Assembly (NCBI RefSeq): GCF_030272615.1
Contig: NC_081414.1
Span: 811,679,069-811,743,068, forward strand
Direction: 5' to 3'
DNA: 64,000 nucleotides
Source: Cryptomeria japonica
Lineage: Eukaryota; Streptophyta; Pinopsida; Cupressales; Cupressaceae
A model generated the notes under the pieces. It saw only the letters and a program-made list of their open reading frames with translations, was not told the origin of the DNA and ran no database searches. The translations under genes were made by a program, and so were the position numbers. Below are positions 44,773 to 57,084 of the stretch, in pieces (position 1 is the stretch's first letter; each line of letters begins with the position of its first letter).

Positions 44773-46137
44773 TGCAGAGCCCTACCCACACACCTAAGGA
44801 CAAGACCAAACAAGGTTAGACTAATGACGCCTCAAATTATCACAAGGGTCCTGCAAGGAAGGACTCCACACATTGGATGAAACTACACACACATTCACTA
44901 GGCTTGGGCCTACTCAAGATGAGTAAAAAGCCTTACTTTCTCAAACAAGCCTTACCAGTAAATCCTACACTTAGGGATTTTGGAAATCCCATACAAAAAA
45001 ATTTCCATTTCTGACACCCTTTTGGAAGTTATACTGATCCCTAAAATGGTTTGGCCAGATCTGCAATTACAAGGTTTGTTCCCTTTAAAGGCTAAGAGAC
45101 CTAATAAGGGCAATTAGCCCTATTTTCCAAAGTAACCCCCTTTACCGGTACACCAAATGAAAAATAAAATTTATGGAAATGTGTGAGATAGTGATAAACT
45201 TCTAATTCTAGGGTTGCATGCCTAGAATCCATCGCTATGATAACTTATGATGATTGTCCTAAATTGTGTCCTAAGTAGTGACATAGAGATGCCTAGCTAA
45301 TCTTGCTCCTTTCTCCACACAACAAAGTTTCCCCTGCAAATAACCATGAAAACACTAAATTATAGAGGCTTATCCTACATCCCTCCAAATTAAGAGTCTT
45401 GTAATGGACTAGAATGCAAGATAAAGCCATTTTTGTTCAAAACCCTCTCCAAACCCTCACTTTCCGGGTTACAATAAAAAAAATAGAGGGTTCTCTCTCC
45501 TCCAGAACAATTAGGACCTCAAACCACCACCAAAATAAATCTATGTCATCCCTCTATCTACTCCATGGATGGTGGGATTCAAATAAATCCGTACAGGCAC
45601 GTGCAAGTCCTGCAAACTCAAAATTTCTAGGAAAACTGAACTATTTTGTGTATTATTGCTTCACAAACTCCAATTACAATAGAAGAAACCTTGGGAACCA
45701 TGTCCACAAGGATTATAAGATTCTCCAATGGTTTCCCACTGAAATTGGAGTAGGTTGGATCTATTTAAAGGCTTCCCCCAACCAATTTTCAAAAAGTTGC
45801 ACTTTTGCACTCAAAAGTTGCATTTTACAAAAGTTGCACTTTTGCAATTTTGCACAAAAAGTTATCATATAGGATAAGGTTGGAATCCACATACATGGAT
45901 CAACCAAAAACACATGAAACATGTCTAAAAACCTATCAAACACAAATCTAAACCATCTACTAACCCTATTGACCACATTGTCCCAATTGGCTTCAAATTT
46001 CCTAACTGGTGACATTGACTTACATGGTAGGGTTTATTTCTATACATGAAACACAAGACACTCTTAAGACACCCTAATGATCCTATTCTGTATCCTTAGG
46101 TTCATGAATATCTTATTTATGAGGTGATCCTTCACCA
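44773..46137 (-). repeat. Probable 3' LTR of gypsy D
   Basis: About 1365 bp, TGCAGAGCCC to CCTTCACCA on the plus strand. On the minus strand a purine-rich CTCCTGGGGAGTA precedes it. Only one copy is available, so both ends are inferred from the TG/CA termini, the break in F's RT frame and the PPT. A run of AAAAGTTGCACTTTTGCA-type repeats lies at 45787-45862. Confidence 0.6.
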
Positions 46138-46240
46138 TACTCCCCAGGAGAATAAATCTTAAGCCCACTTGAGATTAAAGTTTGTAAATCTACACCATGA
46201 TTAGATATTTCCTCACTTTTCATCTGAACTGCCTCAGAAT

Positions 46241-47005
46241 CTAGTTTTTTGTCTTCCTTGTGACTCTAGTGTCTAACACTTTGTTCAACTTAGGTGATTC
46301 ATTCCTTGGGATGTCATTGTCTGCTGCAACCTGTATTTGTTCTTCTTCTTCATTGTCATTGCCTTTGAAAAGTGTAAGATCACAAACATTAAAAATGGGT
46401 GATAATCCAAGATCAGGAGGAAGTTGGATCTCATAGGTATTTTGTCCACACTTGTTCAATATCTAACATGGTCCAATCTTCCTCTGCATGAGTTTGGTGT
46501 ATTTTTCTTTTGGGAGTCTCTCCTTCAAATGTACCCATACCAAATCCCCAACATTAAACTATACATCTTTCTTCTTCTTATCAGCATGAGCCTTATACTT
46601 CACTGTAGATTGTTGGAGATGAGACTTGACTTGGTCATGCACCTCTTTGATGGCTCATACAAATGCTTCACCATTTGCACTAATGGGCTCTTCTTTGGGT
46701 AAATCTCTTAAGTCCAATACTCCCCTTGGAAGGATGCCATATACAATCTGGAAATGAGACTTCCTGGTACTCCTATTTATGGTGTCATTGTATGAGAATT
46801 TTGCCTATGACAAAATGTTGTCCCACTTCTCTCCATGTTGCCTTGTCAAACACCTTAATGGGTTTCCTAATGACCTATTGACAACTTCAGTTTGCAAATC
46901 CGTTTGAGGATGGTAGGCTGATGAGAAAGCTAGGTTAGTCCCCAACTTCTTCTAGAGTGTCCTCCAAAAGTGACCTATGAATTTCACATCTTTGTCTAAA
47001 ACAAT
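46241..47005 (-). pseudogene. Gypsy integrase C-terminus of element D
   Basis: Starts at the insertion point of E with LDKDVKFIGHFWRTL (second catalytic Asp), then SSAYHPQTDLQTEVVNRSL with the catalytic Glu, KFSYNDTINRSTRKSHFQIV, and the C-terminal GDLVWVHLKERLPKEKYTKL. A final NKCGQNTYEIQLPPDLGL segment follows, then FNVCDLTLFKGNDNEEEEQI. Ends at TAG 46241. No chromodomain is evident. Stops interrupt it at several Trp or Gln positions (for example RTL-stop-KKL). Confidence 0.85.
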
Positions 47006-48475
47006 TGTTGGCAATATAACAAGGATATTGAGAAGGTTGTTGATGATTATGGACATAACCGATTAAAGATGTTTTACTATCTTGATATTATTATTTTGTC
47101 ATTGATGTCAAGAAATTGATTTTCTAATTTAGTATGATGTTGCCACATCTTAAGAAATATGATATGAAGATTATAAAGAAGTCGGTAAAGACACAGGAAA
47201 GAATATGATGAATAAAGGGATAAGTTATTCAATGGGCAACTCTACCGAGTCAGACAATGATGAGATCTTGATGGTTTAGATCGTTCTAACATCATACATA
47301 TGTTGTAAAATGTAAAGGGTAATACTATACTATGTTATCAAGCAAAGAACCTAGTTGGTAAACCCTAAGGTTATCACAGTCGGTTAATGAAGACAGAATG
47401 TCTACCGAGTAAAGTTTAGTATTCACTGAGTTGTAACTGAGCTATAACAGAATGCATTAAATGTTTACATGTGATATTTAATGAAAGATGCTGATGAGCT
47501 AGAGTGGATCAATGATTGGCAAGCTGTAGAAAAAAATTATTAACGAATCTAAGGAAATGGAAAGTTGACAAGAAGATCTATAGCTCAGATTGAACCGCAT
47601 TACCCTAACACAAGTTCCAAGATGATTGTGAAAGTTCCGAGGCAGGGTAAAACATTTTTCAGATTGTAAGATACAATGAAACTAGACAGGATTGAAGATC
47701 TGATGGCTATGATTGATCATGGGAAACGTGATCAAGGAGATTAAGCAGTTAGATGATTGTTTATAAATAAGGAACTGTTGATAAACAATGTATGCGGGCA
47801 AGTGTATGCATATGGATGCTACATAGTAATCACCAAGCACAGAAGCTTGAAGACCTATTAGAATAATAGAGTATTGATGCCCAGTAGATAGACAAGATTA
47901 GTTCTATGTCTAGATTGTATTGAACAAATAAGAATTTGCTTTAGCATTTTAGATCTGAAGTTGCAGATAGATTGTATTACTCTTAGTTTGTGAAAGTGAC
48001 AGGAAATCTCTTAACCGAGTGGACTTAATAGTCTTATATGTAAATCCTCTAACAAGGTGACATTCTAAATGAGTGTTTGAAATCCTTTGACAAGGTCACT
48101 TCTAACAAAGTGAAGATCCTAACAGATCTGATGGAAATCCCTTAACTGGGTCACATCTAGCAATGTGTTTTGTAATCTTTAACAGGATTGGCTTTTAACT
48201 GAGCATACTCTAGAAGAGTATATTTCTTAGTGGGTCCAAAATCCCATAGTGGTTTTTCCCTATTTGGGTTTCCATGTTAAATATGGTGTTATGAGGTTTA
48301 CATTGTTCATATGCTTTTGAGTTTGCATGTTTGATAGTTTTATTATATGACTAACATATGTTACCGAGGTTGAATCTAGTGTTTTCATTGATGATTAAGT
48401 TTGTATGATTCAGCCCCCCCCCTCTCATCTTGTTGGCTATTGGATTTGTACTTATATTAAGTATCAAAACTATCA
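47006..48475 (+). repeat. 5' LTR of element E
   Basis: TGTTGGCAATAT to AACTATCA, directly before the PBS. It has the C-run with CTCTCATC end and the repeat series CTCTTAACCGAG, CCTCTAACAAGG, CCCTTAACTGGG between 48010 and 48150. Confidence 0.93.
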
Positions 48476-48477
48476 AT

Positions 48478-48489
48478 TGGTATCAGAGC
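48478..48489 (+). other. Primer binding site of element E
   Basis: TGGTATCAGAGC, two bases after the LTR, complementary to initiator Met-tRNA. Confidence 0.92.
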
Positions 48490-48538
48490 ATTGGACTCTG
48501 AAAGGAAAGTTTAAAGGCACTTTAGTTAAAGATCCAAG

Positions 48539-50510
48539 ATGTATAAGAGGGATGCACCTAAGCTGAATAAGTCAAGTTTATCTACATGGCAGAAAAGGAT
48601 GAAGCTACATCTATCAGGAGTTGGAGAATATGCTTTATATTATCCGGAGAATGATTTTGTTACACCAAGCACCTATCCATTGACTATGGAAGAGATAAAG
48701 GCAAAGCAAGAACACATTCAAGCAATGATTGAAATAACATCTGCATTGACCGATTCAGAGTTTAATGATGTAGAAGGCTGCAATGATGCAAAGGCAATGT
48801 GGACTAAGCTCATATCTGTATATGGAGGAGATGAACATGTTCAAAGAGAAAAAGTTGATAGTCTAAGAGGACAACTTGAATCTATGAGGATGAATGAAGG
48901 TGAGAACATAACCCAATATAGTACAAGACTAAATGAGATTGTAAATAAAATCAAAGGAGTGGGAGGAACTATTGAAGAAAAGGATGTGACAAGTAAGTTG
49001 TTAAGAACCCTTCTACCTGCCTATGCAATCCGTGTCTCTGCAATCAATGAATTGAGGTCTGTACCTAATATGCCAGTTTCCTTGGATGCTACTATTGGTA
49101 AGCTACATGCATTTGAGTTAAGTAATTTTGATAACTGTGGGTCATCGGTAAATAAAGTTGAATCTGCTTTTAGTTCTTTTCATCTGAATGAATCTAATGA
49201 TTACAATGAAAGAAAGTATAAGTACTCTGAAGGAGATCACAGTGGAGAAAGTGAAAGATTTCGGAATGACATGGAGGAGGTACATAAACTATATGAAGAA
49301 ATAAAAAAGAAAGAAGAATTTGAAGCACTATTGGCCAAAAGGTTACCAAGAGGCAAAGGTAAGTATAAAGGAAAACTACCCTTGAAATGTTTCAATTGTG
49401 ATAAGATTGGACATATGGCTTCTAACTGTCCTGACAAAGATTTCACTGAAAAGAGTGATTACCGAGATGACAGACAAAAAGATAATCATTACAAAGGTCA
49501 CCGAGACTTCAGAAGAAGAGATAGAAAGACCTACTTAATTGCTGATGAGGAATCTGAAGATGATAAATCAGATGAGACTGATACAAAGGAAGTTGTTTAT
49601 GTGGCTATCAAGGATGGATCAGATGAAGAAAGGTATGAAGAAAAAGCCCTAATATCTCGCATAAACACTAATGATTCTTGGATTATAGATAGTGGATGCT
49701 CACATCATATGACAGGAGATAAACACAAGTTTGTTATGTTAGAAGATTATGATGGAAGCTATGTTAGATTTGGTAATGATGCACCATGTCCGATAAGAGG
49801 TAAAGGATCCTTAACACTTCTTGATAAAGCAAGATGCAATGATTTTTATTGGGTTGAAGGCTTGAAATACAATTTGTTGAGTGTAGCACAGCTAAACAAC
49901 ACAAGTTACCAAATAGAATTTCAGAAAGGAATTGTCAAAGTTCATGACAAAAATGGAAATTTAGCTACTATCGGGACACAAACAAAAGGTAATACATTTC
50001 ACCTTGACTCTACTCACAACAAGTGTTTGCATGCAAAGATTGATAACACCTGGTTATGGCATAAAAGGTTTTGTCATGTTAATTTTGATAATCTGATCAA
50101 GATAAGTAGGAAACACAGAGTAAGAGGTCTACCAAGTCTTGAAAAACCTAAGAATGCTATGTGCCGAGGATGCCAAATGGGTAAGATGACAAGATCCAGC
50201 TTTACAAGTAAGTCCTACACTTCTAAGGGAATTTTAGATCTTGTGCACACTGAACTTTGTGGTCCTATGAAAGTTCAAAGTTATTATGGTGATAAGTATT
50301 TCATATTATTTGTGGATGATTATTCAAGGATGATGTCAGTAATATTTTTAAAAGAAAAATAATAAGCTTTTGAAATGTTTAAGTGGTACAAGGCTAGAGT
50401 TGAAAATGAAACAGGAAGACAACTGAAATGTCTTAGATGAGATAGAGAAGGAGAGTTCACATCTAATGATTTCAACCTATTTTGTAATGATCATGGTATG
50501 AAAGACTACA
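48539..50510 (+). pseudogene. Copia gag-PR-IN of element E, open to mid-integrase
   Basis: ATG 48539 opens 607 codons without a stop (to 50362). Gag has KLNKSSLSTWQKRMKLHLSG, VYGGDEHVQREKVDSLRGQL and LLRTLLPAYAIRVSAINELR. The knuckle CFNCDKIGHMASNC at about 49399-49440 is complete. Acidic linker, then protease WIIDSGCSHHMTGD (about 49680) with an intact DSG. Integrase has LWHKRFCHVNFDN and CRGCQMGKM (HHCC) and LVHTELCGPM, where the first catalytic Asp is Glu. After the TAA at 50360 and a second stop near 50438 the frame continues to FTSNDFNLFCNDHG and breaks near 50505 at a deletion joint. It could still supply Gag and protease. Confidence 0.92.
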
Positions 50511-50511
50511 C

Positions 50512-51558
50512 TCTTATTTGATTAAGATTGGTTTTATAAGGACAAGTGAGAACAACAACATGTACATGAAGAATGATGAAAATGGAATACTAATCTTAGC
50601 CATATTTGTTGATGATATTATATTTTGTGGAAATGACTCTTTATGTAAGAACTTTGGTAATGAAATGAGCAAAGAATTTCAGATGTCATTAATCGGTGAG
50701 ATAAAGTATTTTATAGGCTTACAGATACTGCAAATGAAAAATGAAATTTTCATTACTCAATCCAAATACATAAAGGAAATCTTGAAGAAATTTGGAATGG
50801 AGGATTCAAAGCCAGTAAGTACTCCTATGACTACAAACTGCAAACTATCAAAGAATGATGAATCTGCATCTATTGATGAGACACTCTACCAATCCATGAT
50901 TGGAAAACTACAATACGTTGTTCACAGTAGGCCAGATATAGCACATGTAGTAGGTATTGTTGCAAGATTCTCTGCAGATCCTAAAGAAATACACATGACA
51001 GCAATCAAAAGAATTTTCAGATACTTGAAAGGCACTGAAGATTATGGCTTAGTATATCAGAAAGGAAATAATTTTGATTTAAAAGTTTATACTGATGCTG
51101 ATTGGGTAGGCAACATTGATGACAGAAAAAGCACAAGTGGACGAGCTTTCTTCTTAGGAGAAAGACTAGTGAGTTGGCATAGCAAGAAACAAGGATGTGT
51201 TTCTCAGTCAACAATTGAAGCTGAATATGTTGCTGCAACACTGAATTGTACCAACATTGCATGGATCAAACAATTGTTGGAAGGTATAAATGAGAAAGTT
51301 ATTGAGCTAGTAACTATATTCTATGACAATACTAGTGCCATTAATATTTCATAGAACCCTATTATGCACTCTAAAACAAAGCACATATCTATCAAGTATC
51401 ATTATCTTAGAGAAGAAACTGAAGAGAAGAAAGTGGTTTTGGAATATGTTAACACAAAGGAACAAATAGCTGATATCTTCACCAAGCCACTACCAAAGGA
51501 CACTTTTGAATATCTTAGAAGTAAGTTAGGGGTCCTACCCCTATCTTTTACTCACTGA
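50512..51558 (+). pseudogene. Copia RT C-terminus and RNase H of element E
   Basis: Begins at the deletion joint with YLIKIGFIRTSENNNMYMKN, then FVDDIIFCGND (about 50610), EFQMSLIGEIKYFIGLQILQ, SKYIKEILKKFGMEDSKPVS, YQSMIGKLQYVVHSRPDIAH. RNase H: LKVYTDADWVGNIDDRKSTS (about 51080), STIEAEYVAATLNCTNIAWI, DNTSAINIS, then a TAG at 51352, and the end IADIFTKPLPKDTFEYLRSK. The N-terminal RT half with DVKxAFLNG and the integrase C-terminus are missing, about 1.5-2 kb compared with element A. Confidence 0.92.
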
Positions 51559-51816
51559 CTGAGATCGGTGAAAGCATCAGTTCAATGAATCTATTGAACA
51601 TCTTTTAGGGAGCTGATGCTGGAGTGATACACTTTAGAATGTTTCTTTGAAAGTGTATTGGAATAATATTGGGATAATATAGGAAATGATACAAGGAATA
51701 GCAATTATAAACAAATACTCTGACCGAGACTCAATTGATATACAATAGCATGAAATAGCTTCTTACAACAAAGAAATTATGTTTTAGTTCTATTCTTTTT
51801 TGGCATTGTTGTCAAA

Positions 51817-51900
51817 GGGGGAGAAGACCAAGGAGAAGACCAAGGAGAAGACCAGGGAGAAGACCAAGAAGGAGAAGACCTACCCAGGGGGAGAAGACTG
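51817..51900 (+). repeat. Short tandem repeat of a purine-rich AAGGAGAAGACC unit
   Basis: About five copies of a 12-bp unit follow AAAGGGGGAGAAG and end with another GGGGGAGAAG. It lies between the pol stop and the PPT of E, so it has copies of PPT-like sequence. Confidence 0.8.
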
Positions 51901-52024
51901 ACAGATGACAATAGATTGAAACTAGAAGAGAAGTCTCATGTATAGGGGACAACATTTCAGCATTTCAGAATCACAGCAATCCGAATTCTTAATAGTCAAA
52001 TCAATTGGTTTTGCCATCAATGCC

Positions 52025-52036
52025 AAAGGGGGAGAT
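52025..52036 (+). other. Polypurine tract of element E
   Basis: AAAGGGGGAGAT directly precedes the 3' LTR. Confidence 0.88.
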
Positions 52037-53503
52037 TGTTGGCAATATAACAAGGATATTGAGAAGGTTGTTGATGATTATGGACATAACCGATTAAAGA
52101 TGTTTTACTATCTTGATATTATTATTTTGTCATTGATGTCAAGAAATTGATTTTCTAATTCAGTATGATGTTGCTATATCCTAAGAAATATGATATGAAG
52201 ATTATAAAGAAGTCAGTAAAGACACAGGAAATTATATGATGAATAAAGGGATAAGTTATTCAATGGACAACTCTACCGAGTCAGACAATGATGAGATCTT
52301 GATGTTTTAGATCGTTCTAACATCATACATATGTTGTATAATGTAAAGGGTAATACTATACTATGTTATCAAGCAAAGAACCTAGTTGGTAAACCCTAAG
52401 GTTATCACAGTCAGTTAATGAAGATAGAATGTCTACCGAGTAAAGTTTAGTATTCACCGAGTTGTAACTGAGCTATAACAGAATGCATTAAATGTTTACA
52501 TGTGATATTTAATGAAAGATGTTGATGAGCTGGAGTGGATCAATGATTGGCAAGCTGTAGAAAAAGTTTGTTAACGAATCTAAGGCAATGGAAAGTCAGC
52601 AAGAAGATCTACAGCTCAGATTGAACCACATTACCCTAACACAAGTTCCAAGATGATTGTGCAAGTTTTGAGGCGGGGTAAAACATTTTTCAGATCGTAA
52701 GATACAATGAACCTAGACAAGATTGAAGATCTGATGGCTATGATTGATCCTGGGAAATGTGATCAAGGATATTAAGCGGTTAAATGATTGTTTATAAATA
52801 AGGAACTGTTGATAAACAATGTATGCAGGCAAGTGTATGCATAGGGATGCTACATAGTAATCACCGAGCACAGAAGCTTGAAGACCTATTAGAATAATAG
52901 GGTATTGATGCCCAGTAGATAGACAAGATTAGTTCTATGTCTAGATTGTATTGAACAAATAAGAATCTGCTTTAGCATTTTAGATCTGAAGTTGCAGATA
53001 GATTGTATTACTCTTAGTTTGTGAAAGTGATAGGAAATCTCTTAACCGAGTGGACTTAATAGTCTTATATGTAAATCCTCTAACAAGGTGACATTCTAAA
53101 TGAGTGTTTGAAATCCTTTGACAAGGTCACTTCTAACAAAGTGAAGATCCTAACAGATCTAAGGGAAATCCCTTAACCAGGTCACATCTAGTAATGTGTT
53201 TTGTAATCTTTAACAGGATTGGCGTTTAACCGAGCATACTCTAGAAGAGTATATTTCTTAGTGGGTCCAAAATCCTAGAGTGGTTTTTCCCTATTTGGGT
53301 TTCCACATTAAATCTAGTGCTATGAGGTTTATATTGTTCATATGCTTTTCAGTTTGCATGTTTGACAGTTTTATTATATGACTGATATATGTTACCGAGG
53401 CTGAATCTGATGTTTTCATTGATGATTAAGTTTGTATGATTCACCCCCCCTCTCATCTTGTTGGCTATTGGATCTGTACTTATATTAAGTATCAGAACTA
53501 TCA
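52037..53503 (+). repeat. 3' LTR of element E
   Basis: TGTTGGCAATAT to AACTATCA, 1467 bp, followed by the ACAAT duplication. It is nearly the same as the 5' copy in length and order. Confidence 0.93.
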
Positions 53504-53549
53504 ACAATGTTTAGGGGCAATCCATGTATCTAGACTATCTCTTTGAAGA
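53504..53549 (-). pseudogene. 46-bp integrase island of gypsy D between E and C
   Basis: The minus strand reads LFKEIV, stop, IHGLPLNIV, the integrase segment just before the second catalytic Asp. It links the parts at 61917 and at 47005 and shows that both insertions hit one integrase gene. The stop stands where Trp is usual (TGG to TAG). Confidence 0.9.
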
Positions 53550-53554
53550 GTAGG

Positions 53555-55194
53555 TGTGTGGTGAGAAAAAGTGACACTAAGCAAACATGCCCTAATCCCA
53601 CTTTCAATCACACATTTGTGGAATACGAAAGAGCCTAGAGGTATCACACAATTGGCTACTTCTTTTTGTGGAAGAGAGAGCCACGAGCTACCTATTAGGA
53701 TTTCTATTCCTTTGTTGTAATTGAAAGATAAAATGATGCAAGTTGAATCCCTAACCCCAAAGTGCAAGTATGAACTAATAACGAGATTGCAGAATTGAAC
53801 TTAAACAATGGAAAGCTGTAAAAACAAGGACAAGACAAGAATACAAATGCATACCCAGAGTTAAAATCTGACTGAAAATGTTCAGGACGGGGGCGCGGGT
53901 GCCAGTGTCCTGATTCTGCCCCTGAAACTGCTCTGGAAACTGCTGTTTTGCACTCTGGAAAAGCTGTCAAAAATGCTGAAAATGTTGTCTGACAGAAGGA
54001 CCAGGGCACCCAGCGCCCCTATCCCAGGGACCAGGGCACCCACGCCCCTGTCCTGGTCTTTTGCTCTGAGATTTGGTGTGAAGTTCGGTCTCCGTCTGCT
54101 TCTTCCGGATCTGTAACTTGCGGCGTCATCCGAATTCTGAAACCTGCACTTATATCTGAAAAGGTGTGGTGGGCAGCTATATAGAGTTTTGCCTTAGTCA
54201 AACCCCCACTTCGGTGATTTCCACCTCCACGAATAGCCAAGTTGTATTGTAAAATGTATTGTGTGTGCAGACCTAGTGTGTGTGCAAGGTCCTTAAATGC
54301 AAGAAAGCAAACTAGAGCAACCTAGAAAGTAAACCCTAATTGTTTGTAAATGATAATGTAAATGCTCTAAATCAAGATGCAAAGTGATCTAAAGCATGAA
54401 TAAAGGATATATTGAAGCTTATGCAAAGACATGAAAACAACATGAAATCATACCCAACCCCCAAGGGAGAGGTACAAGCCAATCTTCAGTCGGTAATCTC
54501 CTATTGTTCTTCAATGTCTTCCAAGCCCTAAATGGATGAATGAAATTGATAAATGCTTGATAGAAGGATGTTGAATGTTGTTGAAGTCTTCAAAGATCTG
54601 CTCTTTCACTGCATATGAGGTTCCTGAAAACAAAAATCGGATCCTTTCAAATGAAGAAAGAGAGCTCTTATGTATGAAACCCTAGGTCTTAATTTCATCT
54701 TTTGGCCGACCTAGAGATTGAATCTCCCACTAATTTCTTGGGGTTAAGCTTTATTTTATGATTGGATCGCGCTCCTAAAATTTTGGGAAAAATGTCCGGG
54801 ACCATGTGCACTCCGGGCGCCATGGTCCCGACAACTTTTCACCAAATTTTTAGGGCCGTCGGATATGATGATTTTAGAGAGAATCCCGAAGTTACAGGTG
54901 ATTTTGAGATGTTTTGACCCCCGAAATCAAGCCCCCAAGTTCAAAATAGGACCTAATTAGGGTTTTTGATTAAATGATGTATAGGAGGAATAAAATGAAA
55001 AGGGCACACTTTAATGAAAGGGCCCAACTTTATGATGTGGGAGATGATAAAATAGAACCTTAGACCTAATTAATTTGATTAATTAAGTGCTAAAGGGGAA
55101 ATGCAATGCAAAATGCAAAATGCGCCAAGGCGGGTGCTAAACTAGGTGTGAAATTGTACCACCCTAGCAAGTGTGTACAATTTACGACGCTACA
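53555..55194 (-). repeat. 3' LTR of element C (left)
   Basis: 1640 bp, TGTGTGGTGAG to GACGCTACA on the plus strand. It has a GC-rich inner part with repeated CCAGGGCACCC motifs (54001-54050) and a GCGCCATGGTCCC motif (54818-54830), unlike the AT-rich copia LTRs here. Confidence 0.92.
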
Positions 55195-57084
55195 TTTAGC
55201 CGCCACTTTAGCGGTCATATGAACACTACGTGCATATGCAAGCTAAAGTATAGAAAAGTAAACATTATTTGAAAAAGGATATATCCATAATTCTGTCGAA
55301 CGAAGCCCCCAGCGGTACCTGCAGTACACAGTTAGGAACCGCACCCTACAAAACACACGTTAGATCACAAAATCACCTAATGCTTACTAAGGAAGGTGAT
55401 GAAAATTGGAGGGTAGCTATATGCCCCCCCCTGTTTCGGCTTGCTAATTTTAGTGAGTTGAAACAGGGTATCATGTTTACCACTTCGAATTGTTAAATAA
55501 TATTGATGAAAAGTGCTCACAAGAAGATTTGATATGAGATCAAAAACTAATGGAGAATCATTTGGTAAGAAAGAGGACTAAATCTCAATTCCAAAACAAC
55601 AAAGAGTGTGAGGATTTTGAGAGTTCTCTAACACAAGATGAAGGATGTAAATGGAAACAAAATGCAAAGAGAAGAAAAGAAAGGAAAAAAACCATGAATA
55701 CACACATTGGTGATCCATGAGAAGAATAGTGAGAGAGAAAACATGGACTTCTCACCCCTAGACCTTGTCTAGGTGATCCATGGGAAAAGGACATGGAAAA
55801 CTAGCCCCCAGAGTCTGTCTAGGTGATCCATGTAAGGGAGGAGAGTGAGAAAGTCTAGCCTCATGCCGCTAGTTCCACTCAACCTCGTGCACGTGTGTGT
55901 AAGTGAGGTTAGAAGCACCTCATAGGAGTCTATGCCCGAGTATGCTACAACCTGTATATGTATAGTACAAAAACGTGACATCTCGCTCTAAGAGTCTGTG
56001 CTCTGGTTCTGAGAATAATCACCTTGCATAAAAGAAAAATGGAGACATCTCGCTCTAAGAGTCTGTGCTCTGGTTCCGAGAATGACCCATTGCTCAAAAA
56101 GTGTAATGTTTATGTCATAAGCAAAGTAGAACAAGGATACCTACCTTCATCACAAAAGAAGATACCCCAAAAATGCAACAATGTCATAGATCCAAGCAAG
56201 AGAGTTTTGCACTCTTTAAGCAAGGATAAGATAGTTGAAAAGGGATATCTTGTAGTATGTGTAAAGGAGATCCTTAGAGGAGAAGAGATCTTTGTACAAA
56301 AGACACCTATCCCCGAGAGGAATTGTCTTAGACAAATATAACATCTTCTAGAATAAGACAAAGAAGAGAATAAGAATGCAATACTTCCTTCTTTTGCGAG
56401 GTGAAAGTGATTCTTAATGAAGGATGACGCTCTTTTTAACCCAATTGAGAGAGTGAATTCATTATGGATGTATTTTACCAAGTGCAAAAGAGGTTGTAGT
56501 CAAGGACTTACACCTCTTGTAAGAGAGAATCCTTGAACAAACAACAACAAATGCATACAAGGAATAACATCAAGTAATAAAGTTCACACCATCCATGAAA
56601 TAGGAAAAAGTGGATCCTTAGATAAAAATAAGGAAAGATCATTGCCTCCCAAGGATAAGGACAATGAGAAGGACTTACACAATCTTCTAGGGAGAGATTT
56701 AGACATAAGCAAAATGTACTACATACTCACATGAGTTCATGCAAGCAAGACATTAGTGTATGTAAAATGCTCCTCACAAGAAGTGGGTGGGATAAGAAAG
56801 AGAATACACATCTTCTCCCATATCTAGGAAAAGAGGATTCTAAAGAAAAGATGATCAATATTTCCACACTAGTACCCCAAAGGGAAATTTTAACCATAAA
56901 AAGAAGAGATGTATGAAATCACTCTTGTCCCCATAGGAACAAGAGATAACATAGAAAATTAGGCTATTATGTTGCTTCAAAAATATGATTGCACTTGAAA
57001 TTGTACCATCATGAATGACAATGAGCCCCCAGTAAATGAGCTACCAATGTCACATAATGATGAGCAACATAATAGCCATTAATG
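55195..57084 (-). other. Long region of element C without a convincing ORF
   Basis: It lies between the G-patch-like ORF and the 3' LTR. Visible structure: a tandem duplication of about 66 bp period (55977-56015 and 56043-56082, carrying CTCTAAGAGTCTGTGCTCTG), and three copies of GGTGATCCATG at about 55709, 55771 and 55824. Short plus-strand ORFs lack family motifs and look accidental. A good purine tract before the 3' LTR is not obvious; the minus strand reads AAAGTGGCGGCTAAA there. Confidence 0.55.

Larger units (their letters stand above)
47006..53503 (+). mobile_element. Copia element E, internally deleted, inserted in gypsy integrase
   Basis: LTRs 47006-48475 (1470 bp) and 52037-53503 (1467 bp), PBS 48478-48489, PPT 52025-52036, perfect target duplication ACAAT (47001-47005 and 53504-53508). 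By eye the LTRs differ at about 3% of sites over the first 280 bp, so it is one of the younger insertions. Gag to mid-integrase is open, but a deletion joins integrase to the RT C-terminal part, so it is non-autonomous. Confidence 0.95.

Noticed and set aside
53704-54240. ORFs in the left LTR of C, also 60665-60847 in the right LTR
   Set aside because: They lie in LTR sequence and are not preserved between the two LTR copies.
56024-56341. Plus-strand ORF of 105 codons in element C
   Set aside because: No recognisable domain, opposite to the element's coding strand, and it covers the tandem duplication.
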